From assembly GCA_031277475.1 (NCBI GenBank), contig JAITMJ010000151.1, positions 1-46,059 of the forward strand: a stretch of DNA of 46,059 bases, read 5' to 3'. This DNA is from Flavobacteriaceae bacterium (GTDB lineage Bacteria > Bacteroidota > Bacteroidia > Flavobacteriales > Weeksellaceae). Numbering within the stretch: position 1 is the first letter of the stretch; each line of letters opens with the position of its first letter. Shown in pieces: positions 7,830 to 17,680 of this stretch. The position numbers and the translations under genes were made by a program. The notes beneath the pieces were generated by a model. The model was given only the letters and a program-made list of their open reading frames with translations. It did no database searches and was not told where the DNA came from.

Positions 7830-10550
7830 ATGCTCAAAAACAAAAACCTGATTTTTATCATCGGAAGCCTGATTTTCTTTATCGTTGTCGCTTATTTTTA
7901 CGCCAATCCCGTGCTTTCGGGGAAACAACTTTTTCAGCACGACATCGTTCAATATAAAGGCGGCGCAAAAGAATTGTTGGATTATCGCGCAAATTTCGAT
8001 GAAGAAACCTATTGGAGCGATTCTATGTTTTCCGGAATGCCGACTTACCAAATGGGAGCACAGTTTCGCGGAGATTTCATCAAAAAAATAGACTCTTTTT
8101 TTATGCCGTTTCCAAAACCGGTGAATTATCTCGTGCTCCTGTTTTCGGGATTTTTTCTTTTGGGCTGGGTTGCGGTTCGAGATTGGAAATACGCTTTGCT
8201 CGGCGCCACTTTCTTTGGTTTGTCCACCTATTTTTACATCATCATCGCTGCCGGACACAACGGAAAAGTTCACACCATCGCTTATTTTGCTCCGCTTTTG
8301 GCAGGAATTTTATTGGTTTATATCCGCAAAAAATACGTTCTCGGTTTCATCATCACCACACTTTTTATGGGATTGCAAATTGCCGCAAACCATCCGCAAA
8401 TGACGTATTATCTTTTTCTCGCATTGGGATTTTTGTTTTTGTCCGAACTCATTCGCAGCATTTTGAAAAAAAATTCGTGGAAACATTTTTTCATCTCCAC
8501 AGGAATTGTCGCTTTGGCGTTTGCACTCGGCGTTGGAATGAATTCGCAGAGAATTATGGCAAATTCCGAATATGTGAAAGAAACCGTTCGTGGAAAACAA
8601 ATCTTGAATGAGAGCCAAGAGCCAAGAGCCAAGAGCCAAGAGCCGAAAAACGGCATGGACAAAGAAAGTATTTTGAATTGGAGTTACGGAAAATTGGAAA
8701 CTTTAAATTTATTTATTCCGAGATTGATGGGCGGAGCAAGCCAAGAAAAAGGCGGTGATGAAATTGCGGACGGCGTTAGCACTTTGATTCAAGAAAATGT
8801 AAGTTCGCAGGAAGAACTCAACACCATTTATAAAGGTTTCAGCGGATACACTTATTGGGGCGAACAACCGATAACTTCCGGACCGGCGTATCAAGGCGCG
8901 GTTGTGATTTTCCTTGCGATTTTGGGATTTTTCTTTTCGCCGAAAAAATACAGATATTGGATTTTGGGAGCGGCGATTTTAACAATCGGTTTGGCTTGGG
9001 GGAAAAACTTTATGCCGCTGTCCGATTTTTTTATTGATTACGTTCCGTTTTACAACAAATTTCGTGCGCCGAGTTCCATTTTGGTGGTCGTGGAATTGCT
9101 GTTTCCGCTGATTGCGATTGTGGGATTAAAAGCCTCTCTCCCAAACCCTCTCTCCGAAGGAGAAAGGGCTTCGGACGTTCCAAAAGAATCGCAAAAAGAA
9201 TTTGAAAATTCACAGAATTTAGAAAAACAAAAAATATCCGCAAACATTGGAGCGCAATCCGCTCCCCTCTCCTTTGGAAATCCGAAGGATTCGCCGATTC
9301 CTTTGAAAAAAAACAAAATGAATGAGGCAAAGGGGTCGGGGGAGAGGATTGCGGAGAGGATTCGGATTCTGATTTATGTAACTTCCGCAGTTCTCGGAAT
9401 CACGCTGTTGCTTTTGATGTTCGGGAAATCTTTGTTGGGATTTGCCACAGATTCGGAGAAAAGATATTTTCCGCCGTATTTGTTGGATTTTTTCGTTGAT
9501 GAACGCTACAAAATGTTTCGTGAAGATGCCATCAAAGCGATGATTTATGTCGCAATCGTTGCCGGAGTTTTATTTTTAAATTTAAAGCAAAAAATAGGCA
9601 AAAATGTAGCGTTAATCGTTATCGGAATCGTGAGTTTTTTCGATTTGTGGAGCGTGAACAAACGCTATTTGAACGATGACAATTTCATTGATAAAATTTT
9701 TGCCGATAATCCTTTTCAAACCGAAACTTCGGATTTGCTCATCGAAAAAGTGGACGATAATCCCGAATTGCAATCGCTTCTCGCCAATGCAAACGTGAAC
9801 AAAACTTTGGAAACCATCGCCGAAAAAGATCAAACGCATTACAGAATTTACAACCAAATTTCTTTCGGCGAGACGAATACGTCTTATTTTAAATCGTCCA
9901 TTGGCGGCTATCACGCTGTAAAATTGCGGCGTTACGACGATTTGCTTAATGAATATCTTTACAAACAAGATTCCGTGAAAACACCGAGAATTTTGAATAT
10001 GCTGAACACAAAATATATGATTTTTGGCGATGCGGAACATCCCGAAACCGTTCCAAATCCGTTTGCCAATGGAAATGCGTGGTTTGTTTCCGACCTGAAA
10101 TTCGTGAAAACGCCAAATGAAGAAATTAAAAGCATCGGCGAAATTGATACGAAAAAAACTGCCGTAGTTTCGGAAAGCGATAAAGCATATTTTTCCGGAA
10201 ATAAACTTGTTGCCAAAGACAGCACCGCGAGGATTTCGCTCACCAAATATCAACCGAATGAAATCGAACTCAAAACCCAAAGCAAAACGTCGCAACTTGC
10301 CGTGATTTCGGAGATTTATTATCCTTACGGCTGGAAAATGTTTGTGGACGGCGAGGAAGTTCCGTACATCAAAGCGAATTATCTTTTGCGTGCCGTTCAC
10401 GTTCCGGCGGGAAAACACACGATAAAAATGCTGTTCAAACCGGATGTTATCGAAAAAGGAAAATGGTTTTCGCTCTCGGCTTTCATCCTGTTTCTGCTGA
10501 TTTCTGCGGCGGGAATCTTTATGAGTTTTAAAAATAGTAAACCGCAATAG
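7830..10550 (+). CDS. YfhO family membrane protein (906 aa)
   Basis: A polytopic membrane protein of the YfhO family, GT-C-fold-like proteins linked to glycosylation of cell-wall or surface polymers in Firmicutes; the substrate here is unknown. It starts with a membrane helix (residues 6-25), then an extracytoplasmic loop containing the family motif SDSMFSGMPTYQ (about residues 63-74), many further helices to about residue 600, a large soluble C-terminal domain (about 600-875) with YYPYGWKMFVDGE near 830, and a last helix before the C-terminus. Two hydrophilic segments look foreign: a heptanucleotide tract at about residues 261-272, and a roughly 75-residue insertion at about 434-508 made of palindromic repeat sequence. 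Both keep the frame open. Confidence 0.85.
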   Translation: MLKNKNLIFIIGSLIFFIVVAYFYANPVLSGKQLFQHDIVQYKGGAKELLDYRANFDEETYWSDSMFSGMPTYQMGAQFRGDFIKKIDSFFMPFPKPVNYLVLLFSGFFLLGWVAVRDWKYALLGATFFGLSTYFYIIIAAGHNGKVHTIAYFAPLLAGILLVYIRKKYVLGFIITTLFMGLQIAANHPQMTYYLFLALGFLFLSELIRSILKKNSWKHFFISTGIVALAFALGVGMNSQRIMANSEYVKETVRGKQILNESQEPRAKSQEPKNGMDKESILNWSYGKLETLNLFIPRLMGGASQEKGGDEIADGVSTLIQENVSSQEELNTIYKGFSGYTYWGEQPITSGPAYQGAVVIFLAILGFFFSPKKYRYWILGAAILTIGLAWGKNFMPLSDFFIDYVPFYNKFRAPSSILVVVELLFPLIAIVGLKASLPNPLSEGERASDVPKESQKEFENSQNLEKQKISANIGAQSAPLSFGNPKDSPIPLKKNKMNEAKGSGERIAERIRILIYVTSAVLGITLLLLMFGKSLLGFATDSEKRYFPPYLLDFFVDERYKMFREDAIKAMIYVAIVAGVLFLNLKQKIGKNVALIVIGIVSFFDLWSVNKRYLNDDNFIDKIFADNPFQTETSDLLIEKVDDNPELQSLLANANVNKTLETIAEKDQTHYRIYNQISFGETNTSYFKSSIGGYHAVKLRRYDDLLNEYLYKQDSVKTPRILNMLNTKYMIFGDAEHPETVPNPFANGNAWFVSDLKFVKTPNEEIKSIGEIDTKKTAVVSESDKAYFSGNKLVAKDSTARISLTKYQPNEIELKTQSKTSQLAVISEIYYPYGWKMFVDGEEVPYIKANYLLRAVHVPAGKHTIKMLFKPDVIEKGKWFSLSAFILFLLISAAGIFMSFKNSKPQ
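8612..8644 (+). repeat. Heptanucleotide tract (GAGCCAA)x4.7 inside the YfhO gene
   Basis: Four perfect tandem copies of GAGCCAA at 8612-8639 followed by GAGCC. It encodes the hydrophilic stretch SQEPRAKSQEPK. Because seven is not a multiple of three, gain or loss of one unit would shift the frame of the YfhO gene. Confidence 0.85.
9132..9346 (+). repeat. Palindromic repeat cluster inserted in frame in the YfhO gene
   Basis: The segment has hairpins TCTCC-GAA-GGAGA (9151-9163) and AATCC-GAA-GGATT (9279-9291), plus complementary arms CTCCCCTCTCCTTTG (about 9261-9275) and CAAAGGGGTCGGGGGAGAG (about 9328-9346). The same GAA-loop hairpins are found in intergenic DNA at 38533, 43964, 44478 and 45856. 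It translates to a hydrophilic, proline- and serine-rich stretch between membrane helices, unlike the rest of the protein. Confidence 0.7.
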
Positions 10551-10612
10551 TTTCGAGATACGAGTTTCGAGGTACGAGGCGTCACGCTGAGCCTGTCGAA
10601 GCGTTCGAGGTT
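10551..10612 (+). repeat. Composite intergenic repeat (GAGATACGAG + CTGAGC..GTCGAAG)
   Basis: Directly after the YfhO stop codon the sequence has TCGAGATACGAGTTTCGAGG, then CACGCTGAGCCTGTCGAAGC. The same two blocks occur in reverse orientation at 42297-42360, where they abut the atpA stop codon. The rest of the space to 10825 is AT-rich without a gene. Confidence 0.6.
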
Positions 10613-10825
10613 TGAGGTGCGGGTTTCAATGCGATGAATTTTGTGTTTCTTTAGTTCAAAACCCAACTATTTCATACAAAAAAAAATTTATTAAGAACAG
10701 GTAAAAACCCTTTCAGAGTTCTTTGGTATTTTCGGAATATACCTTTAATAGGGAGATTGCTTACTTTCTTTTTCAAAAGAGTTCAACATAAGTACAACAA
10801 ATCAAAAAACGTGATTATTAGATAG

Positions 10826-11416
10826 TTATACATCGTCCACCGACCAACTGTACACCAAAGAAGCATCTCCGCTGAAATCTTTTTTGCGGTCTATTTCGCC
10901 GGAAATTTCAAATTCTGCGCCGAAATGTTCAAAAGCACTTAAAAAACCAAAATCTCTGTCGGGAATTTTGGAGAGTATCTGTCCAATCAATGAAACGGAT
11001 TTTTTAGCGATAACCAACCAAGAATCTGCGGTTTTGCTGATGATTCCGGCAATATTCTTTTTGATTCCATAAGCATCTTTACCCATTTCTTTTTCAACTT
11101 CTTTTAGAATATTGCCAAAATTTCGCACGGCTTTTCTGGTATGCCGCAAATAGATATGAACGTTCAGTTCTCTATTTTTGGGAAGTTCTCGGCTCAAAAC
11201 AAACAAACCTTCCGAACCGATTTCATCCGTATCAAAATGGAAAGAATTGCCGTGTCTCGGGGTAAGTTTGATGGGTTTTTCTTCTTGCGGCAAAATGGTT
11301 ACCAGCATTTTTTCCGAATCCGAAGGATGTTCTGCTACTATCACAAAATACAGTTTCCATCGCTGTTTCGGACGATGAATTTTCACTTCATCAATTTCTA
11401 ATCTTACGCGTGTCAT
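10826..11416 (-). CDS. 196-aa protein, last gene of the giant operon
   Basis: I do not recognise this protein. The first 120 residues alternate in a beta-sandwich-like pattern (VRLEIDEVKIHRPKQRWKLY, then EGLFVLSREL and ELNVHIYLRH), a look shared with C2-like folds. Residues about 105-160 are predicted helical (NILKEVEKEMG, ISKTADSWLVIAKKSVSLIG), and the end returns to short strands (AEFEISGEI, DASLVYSWSVDDV). There is no signal peptide or membrane anchor. It follows the 2070-aa giant with a 40-bp gap on the same strand, so it is probably the last cistron. An accessory or chaperone-like role for the giants is only a guess. Confidence 0.7.
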   Translation of the reverse strand: MTRVRLEIDEVKIHRPKQRWKLYFVIVAEHPSDSEKMLVTILPQEEKPIKLTPRHGNSFHFDTDEIGSEGLFVLSRELPKNRELNVHIYLRHTRKAVRNFGNILKEVEKEMGKDAYGIKKNIAGIISKTADSWLVIAKKSVSLIGQILSKIPDRDFGFLSAFEHFGAEFEISGEIDRKKDFSGDASLVYSWSVDDV

Positions 11417-11456
11417 ATTTTTTATTTAAAAATAATGAAAAAAATCGGCAAGATGA

Positions 11457-14400
11457 TTATTCATTCAATAATGTGAAAATATTTTCCTGCGTGCTGAACA
11501 TTCCGGATGTATTTTCTGCAACCGCTTTGAAGTGATAATACATTCTGTTTCCGTTTTCATCGAACAATGAAAATTGAGTGTACGCCGTTCCGAGCAATTC
11601 CAAAGCAAGGGAAATTTTACCATCGGTAATGTTCAATAAATCCTTATTTACCCAACTGAAATTGTGGTCTGCGGGATTTTCTTCATAAACCTGCAATTGA
11701 ACTTTATCATTGGTATTGTCGGTAATCAATCGCGCAATTTCTTTCCAATTTCCTTGTGACGTCATAGAATATAGGTGATAAATACCTTTGTAACAAGTGG
11801 TATTCCATTCGAGTTTTACATTGTTTACAAAATTATTATCCTGAGATTTCTCGCCGAAACCTTCTAATTGAGGCGCATCGGGATTTTTGGTTTCCGTAAG
11901 GATTAATGCCAATATTTTCGAGGCTTGAGACGGTGCATAATCAATGATGATTTGTTCGGTTTCCGGCTCGGCATATTCTATTCTTTTTGAAGCGGTAATG
12001 CGGTAATACAAAGTATCTCCGTACGGAATTTGTTCAAAACTTTCCAATTCATCGTATAATGTCCACACGGTATTTTCTGCTATTTCAATATCGGAAATAT
12101 CCATTTGTTTGATGAGTGCCATTGATAAAACGGATTCCGCATCCAATCTGTTCAAAGCCCGATAAAGACTGATTTTTTGAACACCTGCAACTTCGGGATA
12201 AGGATGAATATCAATTTTAATTTTCGGAGAAATACCGAATATTTTGTTTTCCAATATCGGAAGTCCGCTCAATATTTTCGGGGCTTCCGGCGGATTGGAA
12301 TCTACCAAACGAACAGGTCCGCAGACTTTGCTCATTTTTCCCGGTTTCATCTGTGTTCCGATTTCTCTTGCGCCATAAAAACATACGTTGTCCGATGTTC
12401 CGTCTAATGTGAAATCGGTGAATAATACTTCGTTTAGATTATTATCCAAAATGCTTATCATCGGTGCCATATCAAAATCCGGATGTTCGGGAGGAAGCAG
12501 TGCGCCGTATTTGTCCCGGATATTTTGTTTTTTATTAATTGGCGTATAGTTCGATTTAATGTGTTGATAAATCACGGGAATTTCCGTCAAAGGCACAAAC
12601 GTTCCGGAAAGCATTTCTTCAACAAAATGAATCAGTTTAATCGGTGCGTTGTTGCTTGTTCCGGCAATGATGATGGTGTTTAGCGGCAGATTTCCAAAAT
12701 CGGTTTGCGGAATTTGGGGATTATTGGTTTGATATTGTTGATTATGTTTATCAATAAACAGATTGATTTCCTGATAAAACAAGACTTTATCGGGAAGAGG
12801 AAAGGCGTATTCATTTTCATCGCCGGCGGGATAAGAAGCGTAGTTTTCCGCATTTTGAAGCACATCAAAATCGAAGAAATTTTCCCAGCGATTGGTCAGA
12901 AAACTTTCGTTGTAACCGCCCAATACATTCAATGCGTTTTTGATTTGCTTAATGGTTTCCGGTTTGTACAAAGCGTTGAAAACCGCCTCGTCATTGCTTC
13001 TGTAAAACTGTATGCTGAAAGGTTTTTGTGCAAATTTCACAGTAAAAGAATAGGTAGATTTTCCGTAGAAATCCGGTCTTGTGGCGAATAAAGCACCTTT
13101 CGGCTGTTCCGGTTGCAAAGGTTCTTTTATATTTTGTCCGAATAAAATAGCCGGCTCGCAGAATTTGGATTTGTACGGATGGTTGTCGGTATCGGTAAAA
13201 TCATCATCCACAGTTCTGATGCCGAAAATAGAATATTTTGTAAGAACATTTTCCGGCGGAAGCACTGAATTTTTCACTAAATTATTATTGACATCGGCAT
13301 AAAGATAAGCGGTGTATCCGGGATAATAGTTTACCGAAACATTGTTTCCGATTAGTATTTCATCATTATTTTGAGGATTTTCCGCATCATATTTATGGTC
13401 GATGATGTGAAGAACCAAATTGTCGGAATTTCCGATATTTTCCGCGCTGATGACTTTAAATAATTCTCTCGAAGTCCTTGCTTTTCCATTCACGAAAGTG
13501 GATTTTCGATAAAGCCGAACGGTGCCGCCCGTCCATTCTACGGAATTGGAATTTTCGGAAAATTGAGTGTGTTCGGCGAGTTTTAAATCATTAAAACGAA
13601 TGCTATAAACGCCTTCTACAACGGTATTGTTTTCATCCGTAGAAGGAGAAATTTTTGCATCACCCCAAATTCCTCGTGATTTTTCAAGATATTTTATTTC
13701 TTCTTTGTCTTCGTTTTGGGTATAAATCATTTCTCGGTGAATATTCCAATCGGAGCCGATTTTTACTTTTAGCGGATTCGGATTGGCGGTTCCCCAATTC
13801 TCTACGGTTTGCATATTTTCTGTGGCGGAAAAAAGTTCTGTTCCGGTAACGTCGGGAAAACTTAATTGCTGATAATCAATGTAATTGCTTCCGGAAATGA
13901 TGGCTTCGGAAACTTCTTTTTTAAATACGGTAAATTCCAATCCTTGATTTCCGGGTTGAATGCCATTGATGATATAACTGACATTATCCAATAAAAATAT
14001 TCCTCCGATAAAGTTATTCGCATCAGTTCCTTCGGGAAAATCCGACAGATACATTTCTCCGGTACTCGCAACGAAATAATTTTTTGTTTTAAAAACCACA
14101 AGCAAAAAATCCGTAGGATGTTGTGCAGCAGATACCATTCCCGCCATTATAATTCTCGGAACGATGTTTCGGTAAAAAATTTCGACCTTATCGGCAAAAA
14201 TATCGTATTCATCGGGAAAATTATTGGGATCATTAATATAATCTTGATCCGGAACAATGGTATCCAAAGGAATGGAATAGGTAACCAAATCTTGATTGGA
14301 ATCATAACTGAAATTCAATCTCACCAATGTTTTATCGCCCTTGGTATTGTTTTTATATCTGTCTTGTTCGTACGGCGAAGTGAACATCAAAGGATTTTCT

Positions 14401-17400
14401 TCCATAATCAGCCACGCATTGACGGCAGACGGCGGCAGCAGTGTATTTTTGGGTTTCAGATGCGTTTCTACGTCAAATGTGGTTTCGCTCGTGGTTGCGC
14501 GGGAGAAAATATTGATTCCATAAGTTGCATATTGATAAAATCCAGATTCCGCTTGCCGATGCATATAAATGGGATCATTTTCCTGCGGAAGCATTATCGG
14601 TATGGATTCGTAGGAAAGCGGAAAAACGTCAATATTCTTGTATTTTCTGTCGTGAAGAAGTTCGGGTTTTGTCCATTCTTTCGGCAATGTATTGTCTTTG
14701 GAATATTTGTATTCCAAGCCTGCGTATATCGGCAAAGTGAAAGTGGAAGCGTCAAAAGGTTGGTTGTTTGAAAAGAACACAGGATTGATTTCTCCGAAAG
14801 GAACATCTTTTGTGTAGAATTTTACCATTCTGTATCTTCCGTCAAAGGTGTAGCCGTCTTCATCGCACAGGTTTTGAGATTCCGGAGTATCATAAGTGGG
14901 TCCGAATTTCACTTCGGCAATGTCAATCGGCAATGAAAAACGTTGCGTATTAACGGAAGTCGGCAAAGACATTGATAAAAGTTTACATTCTTTCCGAACG
15001 GACGGATTTTGGATGTCTTTAATAGTCTGATAAACAGAGATATAAACAAATTCATTTTCTCTGAGCACATCAACATCCATATCCAATGTTCCCAATCCGA
15101 GCATTCTTGCGACGTGGTAATCGCTCGCGGCGATATTCAGCAAATCGAGATGAGATATTACGGTAGTTTCTCCTTCTTCCGGTTCGATTTCTACATTAGG
15201 AATTCCGTTGAGGTCAAATTCTTCTTCCGCTTTCGGATTTGAGGCATCGTCGCTTAATTTTATGTATTGGTTGACGGAATGTTTTATATCCATATCCAAC
15301 GGATTTTCCGGCGGTGCGGCGGATTCCCATTTGTTCAAATAATTTGCGGTGTTCACATAAGCATTATCGTTGTATCTCAACCATTTTCCGTGAACCGGAT
15401 TTGTGGTTGGCTGAGGATCAAGGCGATTTTCCACTGTGCGATTTTCTGTGGACAATGAAAATTCTCCCAACAAATTCCAGCCGCTATTTTTATTGGTTTT
15501 GGTAATGAAATCCGAGTAAAATTCAAAGTCGAATCCGGCGATTAATTTGTTTGATTTGTACCGAATGCTTCTGCCGTTTTCACAGAATATTTTTGTCAAA
15601 GAAGGCGAAACAATCGTATCTCTGAATGCGAGAATTTTCGGTGTTACCAATTTATTTTCTTCTACCGAAAAGGCTTCAAGTTGTATGTTGTACGCGGTTT
15701 TTCGGGGATATTGAGGCGTTGTCGCAAAAAACAGTTCTTGTTTACATTCTATTTCGATGATGTTTTCGCCGTAAGCGGTCAGAAAACCGATAGGATCTCT
15801 GAAGGGATTAATGGTTGATAATACTTCATTATATTTTTGTTTATTTCCGAAATAAACGTGAAAAATTCTTGAGGTTCCGTTTAGTGATGTTGGGTCTTGA
15901 TAATTGTAAATCCAATAGGCTTTTTGGTTGTTCACGGAGTGAAGATTTTCCGCAAAAGAGAATGTAAATAATGAAAAAGAAGTTTCTTGATAGGGTGTTT
16001 TGTATATTTTTACAAAGTCGTTGGGTTTGTTGTAATTGTTGGTATTCGTGGCTAAATTTCCTTTGGGCAGGTGTTTTTCTCCGAGATTTCCGGCTAAAAT
16101 CCAGCGCAGTTGAACGCTTGCGGGGCTGTCTGTTCCGGCGGATCCGGCTGCGAATAAATTGAAATTCGGGGATTGAAGAAGGGTGTTTTCGTCGATGTCA
16201 ATGCTTTCGCCGGAGTCATCGGAATCTTCGGGAGGACAAACATCGGATTGAACGCTTGATGTAATGTTTACGATATTTAATATTCTGTCCGGCTCGTAAA
16301 TAGGTAATTTATTTGGTGCTAATTCTATATCAAACCTTCCTTGTTGCGGTGTGAATAATGAAACGGAATGTGTGTCCAAATTAATGGTTTTGCACGTTTC
16401 GTAATTTGTATTGGTTTTTGCGAGATTATAACTATAATCATTAAAATTTCTATCGTGATTTTCTTGAGAAGATATTATACTTACAGAATCAATCGTAATT
16501 ATTCGATAATATTCATGGACAGATTTTTGTCCGTGGTCTATATATTTACCCCAAATATTTTGGTTGGAAGATCGAGAAAACGCATATAATTCGTTCCATC
16601 TGGAGAAAAATATATTTTCATCCGTAGCATAAACTTGATAATCTGTTTGTAAAAACTTTAAATTTCCATCTATTAATAATCCTTGTTTTGTAATACCATT
16701 ATTTAAATCAATTTCCAATAGGAAATTACATCGCTCTTCAGTTTCAATCAAAGATGATTTATTTTGAATCTGTGTATATAATGAATCTTCGAAATTTCCT
16801 GTATCAACATTTAGTACAAATTGTTGTAATGGAAATTCAAAATCATTTTCCTGTCCGGAAGGAATAGGTTCATTACTTTTTTGTGCTATAGGGTTGCGAG
16901 AATAATGCCACCCTAATAATAAAATCTTATTATTATAAACATTACTCAATTTCCACCCATAGAGAAATTTGCTCGTTGCAGCATAATTATCAATATTAAA
17001 AAACCACTTTTTTATGATGTTAATACTTCGGTCAATAACGAATATAAAAGCATTAGTTCTATATTTTCCTGTTAAAATTACATTTGTTCCGTCAGATGTA
17101 ATATCCGAAATTTGCAATAAATCAAAACTTAAGGATTGTGTATATTTTTTTGAAAAATTGATAGTCCCTGTCTTTCCATTAACATTTAAAAATTGATGAT
17201 TAATAGTTTCAACCAACCCTGACGCTTGACCTCCGGAGTGATATTCTCCCACAGCTACAAAAATTTCGTCATTTGATAAAGTACAAACAGAAGGGAAAAT
17301 ACTTAAATTAGTAAACAAAAGTGGAACATCTTTTCTATCATAGAATTTTTCATACCAAATCGTCTTCTCAAAATCAGATGATAAACAAAGCATGCTCACT

Positions 17401-17669
17401 TCGTTTTCATTAAAAATTGTAAGAACAAAATTTCCGTTGGACAACTTGAATATTCCGGAAAAATATCGGGCAGAACTACCAAAATCAAATCCTTTTTCCA
17501 AAAGAATATTTCCATTACTGTCTCTTTTTGATATATATGCAATTGATTGGTTGGATTTTGTCGAATATAATAATCCTAATAAATACACAAAACCATCTAT
17601 CTCAAATGTTTTAGATTCATATAACTGTTTATAATCAGGATTCTTATATGATTTAAAATAAAAACTCAT
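11457..17669 (-). CDS. Giant protein, 2070 aa, propeller-like N-terminus and Fn3-like C-terminus
   Basis: A single uninterrupted 2070-codon frame; no family recognised with confidence. Residues about 1-450 contain repeated strand patterns such as LSNGNFVLTIF, LSNDEIFVAVGEY and SDGTNVILTGKY, as in a beta-propeller. An acidic linker (PEDSDDSGESIDIDE, about 475-490) leads to a long beta-rich middle. From about residue 1750 two segments resemble fibronectin type III domains (starting near PPEAPKILSGLP and NPDAPQLEGFG). A conserved-looking block ASDYHVARMLGLGTLD lies near residue 850. No signal peptide, membrane helix or type 9 sorting domain is visible. It starts 11 bp after the 2130-aa giant and is surely co-transcribed. 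The first about 450 codons are visibly more AT-rich than the rest. A large structural or adhesive role is inferred. Confidence 0.85.
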   Translation of the reverse strand: MSFYFKSYKNPDYKQLYESKTFEIDGFVYLLGLLYSTKSNQSIAYISKRDSNGNILLEKGFDFGSSARYFSGIFKLSNGNFVLTIFNENEVSMLCLSSDFEKTIWYEKFYDRKDVPLLFTNLSIFPSVCTLSNDEIFVAVGEYHSGGQASGLVETINHQFLNVNGKTGTINFSKKYTQSLSFDLLQISDITSDGTNVILTGKYRTNAFIFVIDRSINIIKKWFFNIDNYAATSKFLYGWKLSNVYNNKILLLGWHYSRNPIAQKSNEPIPSGQENDFEFPLQQFVLNVDTGNFEDSLYTQIQNKSSLIETEERCNFLLEIDLNNGITKQGLLIDGNLKFLQTDYQVYATDENIFFSRWNELYAFSRSSNQNIWGKYIDHGQKSVHEYYRIITIDSVSIISSQENHDRNFNDYSYNLAKTNTNYETCKTINLDTHSVSLFTPQQGRFDIELAPNKLPIYEPDRILNIVNITSSVQSDVCPPEDSDDSGESIDIDENTLLQSPNFNLFAAGSAGTDSPASVQLRWILAGNLGEKHLPKGNLATNTNNYNKPNDFVKIYKTPYQETSFSLFTFSFAENLHSVNNQKAYWIYNYQDPTSLNGTSRIFHVYFGNKQKYNEVLSTINPFRDPIGFLTAYGENIIEIECKQELFFATTPQYPRKTAYNIQLEAFSVEENKLVTPKILAFRDTIVSPSLTKIFCENGRSIRYKSNKLIAGFDFEFYSDFITKTNKNSGWNLLGEFSLSTENRTVENRLDPQPTTNPVHGKWLRYNDNAYVNTANYLNKWESAAPPENPLDMDIKHSVNQYIKLSDDASNPKAEEEFDLNGIPNVEIEPEEGETTVISHLDLLNIAASDYHVARMLGLGTLDMDVDVLRENEFVYISVYQTIKDIQNPSVRKECKLLSMSLPTSVNTQRFSLPIDIAEVKFGPTYDTPESQNLCDEDGYTFDGRYRMVKFYTKDVPFGEINPVFFSNNQPFDASTFTLPIYAGLEYKYSKDNTLPKEWTKPELLHDRKYKNIDVFPLSYESIPIMLPQENDPIYMHRQAESGFYQYATYGINIFSRATTSETTFDVETHLKPKNTLLPPSAVNAWLIMEENPLMFTSPYEQDRYKNNTKGDKTLVRLNFSYDSNQDLVTYSIPLDTIVPDQDYINDPNNFPDEYDIFADKVEIFYRNIVPRIIMAGMVSAAQHPTDFLLVVFKTKNYFVASTGEMYLSDFPEGTDANNFIGGIFLLDNVSYIINGIQPGNQGLEFTVFKKEVSEAIISGSNYIDYQQLSFPDVTGTELFSATENMQTVENWGTANPNPLKVKIGSDWNIHREMIYTQNEDKEEIKYLEKSRGIWGDAKISPSTDENNTVVEGVYSIRFNDLKLAEHTQFSENSNSVEWTGGTVRLYRKSTFVNGKARTSRELFKVISAENIGNSDNLVLHIIDHKYDAENPQNNDEILIGNNVSVNYYPGYTAYLYADVNNNLVKNSVLPPENVLTKYSIFGIRTVDDDFTDTDNHPYKSKFCEPAILFGQNIKEPLQPEQPKGALFATRPDFYGKSTYSFTVKFAQKPFSIQFYRSNDEAVFNALYKPETIKQIKNALNVLGGYNESFLTNRWENFFDFDVLQNAENYASYPAGDENEYAFPLPDKVLFYQEINLFIDKHNQQYQTNNPQIPQTDFGNLPLNTIIIAGTSNNAPIKLIHFVEEMLSGTFVPLTEIPVIYQHIKSNYTPINKKQNIRDKYGALLPPEHPDFDMAPMISILDNNLNEVLFTDFTLDGTSDNVCFYGAREIGTQMKPGKMSKVCGPVRLVDSNPPEAPKILSGLPILENKIFGISPKIKIDIHPYPEVAGVQKISLYRALNRLDAESVLSMALIKQMDISDIEIAENTVWTLYDELESFEQIPYGDTLYYRITASKRIEYAEPETEQIIIDYAPSQASKILALILTETKNPDAPQLEGFGEKSQDNNFVNNVKLEWNTTCYKGIYHLYSMTSQGNWKEIARLITDNTNDKVQLQVYEENPADHNFSWVNKDLLNITDGKISLALELLGTAYTQFSLFDENGNRMYYHFKAVAENTSGMFSTQENIFTLLNE

Positions 17670-17680
17670 CTCTTTTTCTT

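Noticed and set aside
9612-10547. 311-codon minus-strand frame
   Set aside because: Antisense to the soluble C-terminal domain of the YfhO-family protein; basic/aromatic shadow composition.
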